A stretch of DNA of 64,000 bases. Origin: Earliella scabrosa. Taxonomy: Eukaryota > Basidiomycota > Agaricomycetes > Polyporales > Polyporaceae. Positions 1 to 9,423 of the stretch are shown piece by piece; position 1 is the stretch's first letter; each line of letters starts with the position of its first letter. The stretch is taken from contig JABYQQ010000002.1 of assembly GCA_022605405.1 (NCBI GenBank), positions 744,001 to 808,000 of the forward strand, given 5' to 3'. Position numbers and translations under genes: made by a program. The notes below the pieces were generated by a model. The model was not told where the DNA came from. It searched no databases and saw nothing but the letters and a program-made list of their open reading frames with translations.

Positions 1-1905
1 TTACACCTGCGCGCGCGCAGCTCACCCGACGACCACGACCAAGTTCCTCAGCATTCAAGACCTTCGACCCCGCCACGACTCGTCCGCTGAGGTTTACACC
101 TGCGCGCACGCAGCTCACCCGACGACCACGACCAAGTCCCTCAGCATTCAAGACCTTCGACCCCGCCACGATTCGCCCGCTGATGTTTACACCTGCGCGC
201 ACAGCTCACCCGACGAGCATGAGCAAGGCCCTCCGACGACCAAGACCCTCAGCATTCAAGCCCTTCGACCCCGCCACGACTCGTCCGCTGAGGTTTACAC
301 CTGCGCGCACACGCCCCGCTCGCCCACTTTTCATCTTCCCTCCCCCACTCCGAGCACCCGCGTCTGCGTGCGCTCACCTATCATCTCGCCCGTACTCGGG
401 CTGCCGCATTCCTGATCACGCCTCGTGCGCGCTCATCTCCCGCCGTCTCTACGCTGACCGCTTCCCCCACAGCTCTCGACGTACTCGTCCGCTGAGGTTT
501 ACACCTGTGCGCACAGCTCACCCGACGAGCATGAGCAAGGCCCTCCGACGACCAAGACCCTCAGCATTCAAGCCCTTCGGCCCCGCCACGACTCGTCGAG
601 GTTTACACCTGCGCGCACGCAGCGCACCCGACGAGCACGACCAAGACCCTCAGCATTCAAGACCTTCGGCCCCGCCACGACCCGTCCGCTGGGGTTTACA
701 CCTGCGCGCGCACAGCTCACCCGACGAGCACGACCAAGACCCTCAGCATTCAAGCCCTTCGCCCCCGCCACGACTCGTCCGCTGAGGTTTACACCTGCGC
801 GCACACGCCCCGCTCGCCCACGTTTCATCTTCCCTCCCCCACTCCGAGCACCCGCGTCAGCGTGCGCTCACCTATCATCTCGCCCGTACTCGGGCTGCCG
901 CATTCCTGATCACGCCTCGTGCGCGCTCATCTCCCGCCGTCTCTACGCTGACCGCTTCCCCCACAGCTCTCGACGTACTCGTCCGCTGAGGTTTACACCT
1001 GTGCGCACAGCTCACCCGACGAGCATGAGCAAGGCCCTCCGACGACCAAGACCCTCAGCATTCAAGCCCTTCGGCCCCGCCACGACTCGTCCGCTGAGGT
1101 TTACACCTGCGCGCACGCAGCTCACCCGACGAGCACGACCAAGTCCCTCAGCATTCAAGACCTTCGACCCCGCCACGATTCGCCCGCTGATGTTTACACC
1201 TGCGCGCACAGCTCACCCGACGAGCATGAGCAAGGCCCTCCGACGACCAAGACCCTCAGCATTCAAGCCCTTCGACCCCGCCACGACTCGTCCGCTGAGG
1301 TTTACACCTGCGCGCACAAAGCTCACCCGAAGAGCATGAGCACGGCCCTCCGACGACCAAGACCCTCAGCATTCAAGCCCTTCGGCCCCGCCACGACTCG
1401 TCCGCTGAGGTTTACACCTGCGCGCACGCAGCTCACCCGACGAGCACGACCAAGTCCCTCAGCATTCAAGACCTTCGACCCCGCCACGATTCGCCCGCTG
1501 ATGTTTACACCTGCGCGCACAGCTCACCCGACGAGCATGAGCAAGGCCCTCCGACGACCAAGACCCTCAGCATTCAAGCCCTTCGACCCCGCCACGACCC
1601 GTCCGCTGAGGTTTACACCTGCGCGCACACAGCTCACCCGACGAGCATCAGCAAGGCCCTCCGACGGCCAAGTCCCTCAGCATTCAAGACCTTCGGCCCC
1701 GCCACGACTCGTCCGCTGAGGTTTACACCTGCGCGCACACAGCTCACCCGACGAGCATGAGCACGGCCCTCCGACGACCAAGACCCTCAGCATTCAAGCC
1801 CTTCGGCCCCGCCACGACCCGTCCGCTGAGGTTTACACCTGCGCGCACACAGCTCACCCGACGAGCATCAGCAAGGCCCTCCGACGCCCAAGTCCTTCAG
1901 CATTC
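1..1905. repeat. Satellite-like tandem array 1 (93/108/110 bp units)
   Basis: About 15 units are anchored on the motif GGTTTACACCTGCGCGCAC and carry CTCAGCATTCAAG and CCGCCACGACTCGTCCGCT. Anchor positions near 91, 184, 292, 496, 600, 693, 786, 990, 1098, 1191, 1299, 1409, 1502, 1610, 1720 and 1830 give steps of 93, 108 or 110 bp. Two 204 bp steps (292-496 and 786-990) hold a different module containing CTCATCTCCCGCCGTCTC. Long open frames cross the array on both strands because most steps are multiples of three and the DNA is GC-rich. I regard these frames as repeat artefacts, not genes. The array runs off the left edge, so its true length is unknown. Confidence 0.93.
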
Positions 1906-1958
1906 ATCTCGACCACGCAGGGCTCGTCCTCGAAGGCACAAAAGGTCCAGTCGAAAGA

Positions 1959-2808
1959 ATGGACCGTCAAGGACATCCGTCCGATCCCCTCGCTGACTTC
2001 CGCGCCATCCTAGCACCCCTTGCGCGCCTTGTTTTTGGTGGTCGCTGTCCCTCCACCGCGCTCACTCTTGAGGAGTGCCAGAAGATCTTCGACGTCGCCT
2101 ACCCTCATGTCAAGTGTACCATCCAAGACAAGCTCTCATTACGCCTATGACGCTGTACTCACTCCTTCTCAGATCACCAAACGTCTACACGATTGGCAGA
2201 ACCGCTTTCGCAACAGCGCTCAGAATGCGGTGGAGCAGTACTATGCTGTGCACGAGGACTTTGCCGACGCCCCCGAGGCCCGTGTCCCATTCATCCGCCA
2301 GCAGCTACGCCTTTCGCTCTCAGATAAAGATCGCCGCGCGAAGATGTACCACATGCGAAGCCCCTTTCCTCTGGCGGACTTGGCATGGTGCCGAGGAGTG
2401 CGTAAGTATCTCAGTCCTCCTCTAATCGATGCCTCGCTGACTGCATGGTACGCATTCTCGCACGGACGCTTCTCAAAGCAAGTGGATCATGGTAAGGGTC
2501 TTTCATCCTGTCTATCCGGATCCATACACCGACTATATCTCTATATCTTCACGCGCCACCTGCCGACGGGCAAGCTCTCCGCCCAGAACTGGGGCGACCG
2601 GGTCGAGTGGGACGAGAAGATCCAGCGCGATGTCCTTCGCATCAAGGTCAAGTCTCACTACCAGCGCCCCTTGTGCCTCAAGGCTGCCCAGTGGACGACC
2701 ATAACTGAAACCGCGGACAAGCACATCACGAAGCGCAAGCAGCGCGTTCAGAAGCTCCAGCGCGACTATCTCGTGGACCCCGACCCAGTCATGGCGTCTT
2801 CCGACTGA
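1959..2808 (+). pseudogene. Hypothetical gene, frame broken
   Basis: An ATG frame starting MDRQGHPSDPLADFRAIL stops at about 2150. The sequence then continues as plausible coding in another frame from about 2135 (YDAVLTPSQITKRLHDW) to a stop at 2808. The later part is rich in charged residues (KRKQRVQKLQRDYLVD) and may include an intron starting at the GTAAGT near 2404. I found no GT..AG intron that repairs the first frame change, so a one-base frameshift is likely. No family recognised. The 3' end is duplicated just downstream (see 2777-3110). It could also be a normal gene with a sequencing error. Confidence 0.4.
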
Positions 2809-3110
2809 AGAAGTACGTGCTGCAGACGAACGGTATCATGTACGTATGCTCAAGGACAGTTGTGCTTGTCCGATGTGTTGCTGGTGCTCTCGCTCGCCCG
2901 CGTTCTCGCCACGGCGCACCTTCTGTCTCGTCATTATTCTCGCTCGGCATCCCTCTCTCTCGGCATCCCTCCCTCGTCATCCCTCCCTCGTCATCTATAT
3001 CCGTGGACCCAGTCATGGCGTTCTCCGACTGAAGAGGTACGTGCTGCAGACGAATGGTATCGTGTACGTTTGCTGACAGTTATGTTAGATCGATGTGTTG
3101 CTGGTGATCT
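2777..3110. repeat. 225 bp-spaced tandem duplication of the gene 3' end
   Basis: The block CCCAGTCATGGCGT..CCGACTGAAGA followed by GTACGTGCTGCAGACGAA and GATGTGTTGCTGGTG occurs at about 2783-2890 and again at about 3008-3110. The offset is 225 bp, with a few substitutions and small gaps. The first copy contains the stop codon of the preceding frame. Confidence 0.8.
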
Positions 3111-3119
3111 CGCGTTCTC

Positions 3120-3290
3120 GCCGTCATCCCTCTCGTCATCCCTCTCTTGTCATCCCTCGTTCCTCTTTCTCGTCACCCCTCATAGCTCCCCTCATCCATC
3201 GTCCCTCTTTCTCGTCACCCTCTTTCTCGTCACCCTCATTCTTGTCGTCCCCTCTTTCTCGTCGTCCCTCGCCGATGTCTCCATTGCGCA
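3120..3290. repeat. Pyrimidine-rich CTCGTCATCCCTC repeat
   Basis: Degenerate tandem iterations of CTCGTCATCCCTC and CTTTCTCGTCACCCTC make a one-sided C/T-rich tract. I see no gene in it. Confidence 0.7.
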
Positions 3291-3649
3291 CTCTTGAGTT
3301 TACAGTTGAAGTCTTCATCTTTACCTTGAGCTTACTATCCCACGCACACTATTGCACAAAGCGCACTGAGATGCAAAATCGCTCCAGGGGGCGTGTACAC
3401 CCTCCGAATGACTGCGGATTATTTTTGTAGGCGTGGCATGCCCATCCAAATCTATGTGTGAGATATTGTGGTGACAGACACTGTATATATCCGCGTCTCT
3501 CAGACATTCCCGATTGTTGTGTGGTCGAGCAGAAGTGCCCAGGATACTTATGTGCAAACGGACGGGCCGGTCGGTTCCAAACCAGATGTGGGTCTGCGAC
3601 CCCATCACCGACCTCGACATTGAGCGCGCACTCGCTCTCTTTCCCGCCT

Positions 3650-4720
3650 ACCTCGTGAACCTCCCCCTTCAGGACGAGCGAGAGCTCGACCTCGTACTTG
3701 TCCACGACGTCGCCTTCATTCCCGACCCCGTCCTTGTCCCCGCTCGAGCTTGCTCGAGATCTCGTCCGCCGACCGTGACCTTGACCTCGAGGAAGAGCTC
3801 CTTCTCGACCTCGACCTCGACCTCGACCCCCAGTCCCCGAAGCTCGCCTCGGCTCCGCTCGAGCTCACTCTTGGCGTCGTCCCCGACCTCCATCTCGACC
3901 CCGTCCCTGAACGGTGCCATCGAACTCGCACGCGAGCACGAGGCCGATGGCGAGCACGCCCCCCAGAACGAAGGGTTGCCATTGGATGCTTGGATGCTCC
4001 GTCGATCTGACACCGCACAGCTCGCCCGCCACGAGCCATGCAGTGAACAGGCTTGTCAAGGCCTCCCGGCCCTGTCCCTGCTCCTCTCGCCCTCGATGTC
4101 GTGCGACCTCGCTCGCGCTCTCGTTCTCGCTCTTGCACGCGTCCTCGCCCTCGTCCCCAACCCCGACCCCGGCCCCGGTTTCGACCTCCACTCGAGGACG
4201 AGCGAGAGAGCTCGACCTCGTCCCCTACCTCGTCCCGGCTCGAGCTCGCTCTTGACGGCGTCCCCGACCGAACTCGATCTCGTCCCTGTCCCCGTCCTCG
4301 CCCTCGTCCTCACACACACGACCCGACCTCGGGCGGACACGACTTCGTCACTGCCCTCAGCTTCTCGTGAACTCGCGGTACGCGTTTGCTCGCACTATGA
4401 TTCCTATTACCAGCTGAATCTGACTAAGAACAGCTTTTTTCGCTCGCGTTGGACCTGTGCGAGCCGCACAGGTCCAATTTGAGTCGCTCGGGGCCCCCTT
4501 TGAAGAAGGACAGCCGCACTGGGCCGACAGTGGGATAGGCGCTGAGGGCCCTGTCCCAGTCCCCGTCCTCGACGTCGCTCTCCTCGCCCTCGCTCGCGAG
4601 TCGCCGTTGTCCTCGACCTCGCCCTAGCTCCTTCGTTGTCCTCGTCCAACCTGCTCTCATGCGCCCTCGACCTCGACCCGGGCCTCGTGGACCGACACGA
4701 GCCCCGCTCGACGGGCGGGG
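3650..4720. other. Low-complexity GC-rich tract, no convincing gene
   Basis: The stretch is dominated by CTCGACC/CTCGTCC iterations. It opens reading frames on several strands that encode Leu-Asp or Arg-Ser runs. Codon bias and frame are inconsistent, and frames on both strands overlap over their whole length, so I do not call a gene. Confidence 0.6.
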
Positions 4721-4935
4721 TGAAGAACTCGACATCCGCAGCAAGATCGATGTCTCTCGCGCCCACGAGGACAGGTAGCACCACCCGCCCACCGCGGGAA
4801 GAGTAGGAGCAGGAGCTGGACTGAGATCTTCGGGGAATTTGGTGAGTATTTTGCCTGTTCTATCCCACCTCTTCTCGCCTGGCGTGTGAACTGCCCACGC
4901 CCTCTGTACCTGGTCCCGAGTGGCTCCACAGCTCG

Positions 4936-5140
4936 TACATGAGCTGTGCGAGCTGCCCAACAGCCTCACGGGGCTGAACGAGATGCGGGTGAAGAAGGAC
5001 GGGGCGGTCCAGGCGAGGGGGGTGTTAGCGCCCAGCTGGTGGGCGCATTCGCCGCCTGCCGTCTGCCGTCCGCCGACCTTCTTCGCCTCCCGCTCGTCCA
5101 GCCCGGTGAGGCGTTGGGCAGCTCGCACAGACCGCGCAGT
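4936..5140. repeat. Imperfect inverted repeat with arms of about 55 bp
   Basis: The left arm, starting near 4940 with CTGTGCGAGCTGCCCAAC, continues through GCCTCACGGGGCTG to GAAGAAGG. It is matched by the reverse complement of 5083-5138. Only a few mismatches occur over about 55 bp, and the arms are separated by about 90 bp. A shorter third copy of one end (GGCTGAACGAG..GAAGAAGGAC) lies in direct orientation at 5161-5192. Confidence 0.85.
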
Positions 5141-5570
5141 AGCTGCACGAAGTGTTTTTCTGGCTGAACGAGCCGAAGGTGAAGAAGGACCGCGCATGCA
5201 ACCGGGAGGCTTGCCGCTACCGGCGATCCCGACTGCCTCGCGGTGTCCTTCCCCGAGAGCTCAGTGGCATGCTCGTTTTTCTAAGCGGAACACCTGGAGT
5301 TGTGCATGCGCGCAATCAGGGACTTGGCTGCCGCATGTGTTCGCGCTCTGCTCTCCAAACCCCATCTCTCTCTCCCGCCAGCGTCCCGGGCCCAGAGATC
5401 TCGGACATGACGGCATTGATGCATTGATGCGTAACAAGTGTTGGGTGTGTCCGATGTCGCGTCCTTTTTGTCCTGCTTGTTGTCGTGTTCGCTTTTGTTT
5501 TCAGACATTCTCCGCGGGGCAACCGTCCGCTTTTGTTTTTTGACATATATTCTCACCTACGAGAGCCGCA

Positions 5571-5580
5571 TATATATATA
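5571..5580 (+). promoter_or_regulatory. TATA-like box
   Basis: TATATATATA lies 40-50 bp upstream of the preferred ATG of the next gene. An in-frame ATG at 5586 is so close to this box that 5620 is the more plausible start. Confidence 0.45.
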
Positions 5581-5619
5581 CCTTACATGCAAGGTGAGCG
5601 CACAAAGATTGAGCGCACA

Positions 5620-6672
5620 ATGGCGTCGACCAACTCAGGCTGGCCCTCCCATCTCCTCCAACCCACTCTGGCGCAGGCGCCCCTTGCTGTCCTCTCCTCC
5701 CAAACAGATTTATCATTCTTCCGCAAGCGCCGGCCGCTGTTGCTTCACACCCGCCTGCGTACGTTCGTGAACGATCACGCGCGTCCGTATCGGTATCCCA
5801 TGCGGATGCGCCCTGAGGGCTCCGAGTGGACTATATCCCGTTCCGACTCTTCCACCTCGGGTTGTCCATGGCGCGTGAAACCCTCCACTCGACAGACCCG
5901 CTTCCCATCCACATCCCGGATTGGTATTCCGTATGAAAGCTCCGGTGAGGAGGAGGAGGAGGAGGAGGAGGAGGAGGAGGAACAAGGCGGGCATCACGAT
6001 ATCAACAAGCTCCCACCACCCGACTCAGACGGCCTCATCCCTAAGCCGGATGGGGAAGTTGGTCGTCTGCAACGCGGGTATTCGTTGCTTCGCGTCCTTG
6101 GCTGGTCTCCAAAATTCTACAAGGGGCTCAAGAAACGCGTCAACACGGACGTCAGCGTGTACCTCAATCATGCTCGCAGTGCATCAAACCAGCCCGCTGG
6201 TAGCATCGAGGGTTTGACTAAGTTGGTACGTGGTCGTGGTTCTTCTATTCTCGTCGCCGCCCTGGACTCAGGCTCATTGCATCTCCAGATCCTGGCGGAC
6301 TACCCAAAGATCGCCGCGACATATCGGGATGGTTGGCCTATTACCGATCTCATCCGCCTTCGGCTTAAGTACACCTCAGGTCGCATCGCTGTGAATCGCC
6401 TAGTGGATCAAGGCAAAGGTTATCCGAAGTCCATCGAAGACGCGTTGGTATGTATCTATCCCCCCAGACCATCAGGCTCGAGAGGGTCCTAACAACCATT
6501 CTGTTAGTCCCGACTGCAATCAACCAGTTCGTCCAGCTTGCCTGTGCCTGCGCCGCAACGACGGAGAGGCAGGGCGAAGGAGAAGGCACCAGACTCTAGT
6601 AGGAAGGGAAAGGGGAAGGAGGTCGATAGGGAAGTTGACAGGGAAGTTAGCACTGATGAGACTAGCGACTAG
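5620..6672 (+). CDS. Hypothetical protein, two exons, 330 aa
   Basis: Exon 1 (5620-6447) is joined in phase 0 to exon 2 (6508-6672). The 60 bp intron starts GTATGT, ends GTTAG and has a CTAAC branch-like site at 6489. The model closes on TAG. Features: a basic N-terminal third; a poly-Glu run (codons at about 5946-5982); a middle domain of about 130 aa beginning near RGYSLLRVLGWSPKFYKGL; and a lysine-rich tail (RKGKGKEVDREV) that looks like a nuclear-localisation-type sequence. No family recognised. It is the best-formed gene in the left 10 kb. Confidence 0.7.
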
Positions 6673-6950
6673 ATTTCTCTGGATAGTCGGGATACGTCAA
6701 GGGCCCGGAGCGGATTGATTGATATCGCGGTGTGCGGGTTGGCTTGTGATCCCGGACTCCCTCTTCAGCAAGGTGAGTCGCGCATAGTCATGACTATGGT
6801 CGGGCCCGCTGTGGGCCCGACCTCCAGTCGTCGCCACCGTGCTCGGCATGATCGAACTTGCGAACGGAGTGCCCGAGCCGTTAGCGTGGAAATTCCGAGA
6901 AGGTGATGATAATAAGAGAAGCTCCCTGGGAACAGTTCGAACTCCGAACT

Positions 6951-7003
6951 CCGCTCCCCGCACCCTCAGATGCCCCTAGATCTGGGCCTCACTGGCAATT
7001 GGC
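6951..7003 (+). repeat. 53 bp dispersed direct repeat, copy 1
   Basis: Identical to 7569-7621. The sequence begins CCGCTCCCCGCACCCTCAGA and ends CACTGGCAATTGGC. The surrounding 6.7-7.8 kb contains no convincing gene. Confidence 0.9.
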
Positions 7004-7568
7004 ACCACGGTCCACCACCGCCCGGCGTCCGCTTCTCCCGGGCGGTCTACAGTCCTTTGGACTGGGACCACAGTTTTGTCACGCTCGTATAGGGGGGAGG
7101 AGGAGGAGGGAGCTACAGTCCCGATCGTCTCGAAAAGGAGCGTGACACCGAATTCGGAAGGGAGTGACATGACGAGCGCTCCGCCGCTCGCCCGCGCCGC
7201 GTGCACGTTGAGCGCGCGAACTCTCCAGCCGAGGACTGTAGCTCGCGCTGGCCATCACCGTTTCCCTCCCGATTTCGCTGGCTTCCCTGCCAGAATCGAG
7301 GGGGGTGGAAATCCCATTCCAACCGGGAGGGCTACAGTCCCAGCGCGCCAATCCACAGTCCTGCGCGCTGGGCTACAGTCCTAATGGTGACCCTCGCGCA
7401 CACGACATCATGGGCGCTTATTCTTCGCCCTCCTCGAACACAGGGGCTGGTATTGGGCTCTCTGGCTCAACAAAATTGACTGAGTGTTTCTATGCATTGC
7501 AGAGTAAAAGTACGTCTTTTTCCGCAAATTTTTGGAGCCTCCTTGGGCTTCCTCCCCTCCCGCTTCCT

Positions 7569-7621
7569 CCGCTCCCCGCACCCTCAGATGCCCCTAGATC
7601 TGGGCCTCACTGGCAATTGGC
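7569..7621 (+). repeat. 53 bp dispersed direct repeat, copy 2
   Basis: Identical to 6951-7003, 618 bp downstream in the same orientation. Confidence 0.9.
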
Positions 7622-7648
7622 CTCAGCATGTCACGGAGCCTCACGCTC

Positions 7649-7755
7649 GTCACGATTACGTCAGCTCACGCCTGGACCGTGAACGGAGCGGGTCGAAACC
7701 GTGCTTAGTCACGATTACATCAGCTCACGCCTGGACCGTGAACGGAGCGGGTCGA
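7649..7755. repeat. Two 48 bp direct repeats spaced 59 bp
   Basis: GTCACGATTACGTCAGCTCA..GGAGCGGGTCGA at 7649-7696 recurs at 7708-7755 with one visible change (ACG to ACA). Confidence 0.85.
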
Positions 7756-7759
7756 TGAT

Positions 7760-8540
7760 GCCGGCCGTATCTGCGCATTTACTTGAGACAAACCCTTGAT
7801 CACGCGAGCCCGCAGTCTGGATCTGGATCACCATCAAGAGTTCGGACTGTTCTTGATCATGCGAGAGTAAGCGAGAGTCCGAACGTTAACTCGTCATCTG
7901 GGGAGTCCGAACCTGTCCGAACCCTTTCCAACTACTAATCAGCCCGGTCCGCACTCGGCTACTCACTCTGGCTTCGAGTCGCAAGTCTTCAACCGCGCTT
8001 GCGCAAGTCCCTCTCTCCAGTCGCGCTCGGGTACACACCTATGAGGCCTCCGCTCTATTCCACCTATCGCAGGTGCGGCACGAGATGGTTGAGACCGACG
8101 GGTGCTGGCTGCTCTCGTGTAGAAGCATGCGCTCGACCTAGGCGACAGCCGTCAACGCGGGTGACCAGTCAGGATCTCACTCACCCGTTCAAACCCATTC
8201 CATCTAAATCAGCTTGGATAGCTGCGGTTGCACCAGACCCAAGACTTTGCTGCCTGCATTGACGGGATCAGGCGGTTGCGACGCGACAGCCCTTTGCCCC
8301 GGCCCGCGACTGTGCAGATACGAATGCTGAAAGCGCGAGGGAGGATCGGCTTGAGGGACAGGGAGCGCAAGCGCGAGGGCACGGGACGGGAAATAGAGTG
8401 GGAGCGCACACCGAAGGGTGTGCTCTCGGGATAGTAGGAAGGGAGGGAGTAGGAAGGGAGGGAGGGAGTCCGAGCACGGGCGCAGACCGTCGCTTGAGCG
8501 GTGGGTTGTCAGGGCGGGGACGTGAAGACGAACAGGCATA
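7760..8540. other. No gene recognised
   Basis: Mixed sequence with only short frames. It includes an A/G-rich tract near 8430-8470 (GGGAGGGAG iterations). I cannot support a gene here. Confidence 0.5.
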
Positions 8541-8543
8541 CCT

Positions 8544-8981
8544 TCATGGACATGGAGCCGTGCAGACGTAGGTCTTGATCGTGGGTCTGCGAGCTAAAGG
8601 TGAGCTCGTGCTGGCGGTAGTCTTGATCCTCGGTCTGCGAGCTGTAGTGCGCAGAGGTGTCAACCTCAGTGGACGGGAACTCGAGTAATCGAGGAGCACT
8701 GGGAAATGGATCGTCACTCCGACGATGACTCCGACGATGTTGTTGAATGTCTTCGCCTTCCTGATGCACAGAAGATCAGCGAACAGCGCATAGATCATGC
8801 GGACGAGCCCACATCTGCGTACCAATGATGACCGTTCGTTAGCCCAATGAGGATCCTGGGTGCCCCTCGTAGTACCTCTCTGTACCTTTGTCAACCCTCT
8901 GACGGCAGTAGGCGAGCAGATAGTCAGCACCGGATGCGGCAGAAGCTTACTCACTTGTCTCGCCTTCAAAACCTCGGTCAT
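8544..8981 (-). CDS. Possible small membrane protein fragment
   Basis: A minus-strand frame includes a hydrophobic stretch (FNNIVGVIVGVTIHFPVLLD) preceded by MIYALFADLLCIRKAK, which resembles a membrane segment. GT..AG sites nearby suggest introns. I cannot fix the ends and recognise no family. It may be a fragment of a larger gene or chance. Confidence 0.22.
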   Translation of the reverse strand: MTEVLKARQVSKLLPHPVLTICSPTAVRGLTKVQRGTTRGTQDPHWANERSSLVRRCGLVRMIYALFADLLCIRKAKTFNNIVGVIVGVTIHFPVLLDYSSSRPLRLTPLRTTARRPRIKTTASTSSPLARRPTIKTYVCTAPCP

Positions 8982-9423
8982 CCCCGCCTACGCATCAGAG
9001 TTGGGCTTGACAGCCTCACGAAGCCGCTCCGTAGGTAGCGGCGCGCCTTGCTCGAGTAGCGGCCTCGGGCGTGTGTAGAGGAGAAGAAAGGCGCTGGGTG
9101 GGAGCAGGTAGGACGACGTACGAGCAGCCAAGAAATGAGGATACTTACTTTAACGATTGATGTCCGTACGCGTGCGATGATATCGCATTAAGTGTGCCGA
9201 AGAGTGCCGGGGTCGAGTCCGACGCGGTTGAGAGCGAGCTCGCGCGGAGACGGGGCGGAGGAGAGCAGGAGGACCAGCTCGGCGCCGGGTGTCGTACAGG
9301 AGGGAGGAATAGCCCTCAAGTGACTCCTCAACCCCCAGCCCACCGAGACCATATCCGGCGGAGAGTGCCGTTTAGCGACACCCGTGGGAATCACTCAGCC
9401 GATTCCCGAGCCGCCTCGTGCGC

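Noticed and set aside
568..1520. Minus-strand frames repeating MRAGVNLSGRVVAGPK
   Set aside because: Mirror frames of the satellite array; they follow the repeat, not coding constraint.
1..1905. CRISPR-like repeat array
   Set aside because: Units are directly joined with no unique spacers of constant size, and the host is a eukaryote.
3514..4482. Long plus-strand frame with Leu-Asp, Arg and Pro runs
   Set aside because: Low-complexity GC-rich DNA opens frames on both strands at once; it starts from TTG and has no domain or exon signals.
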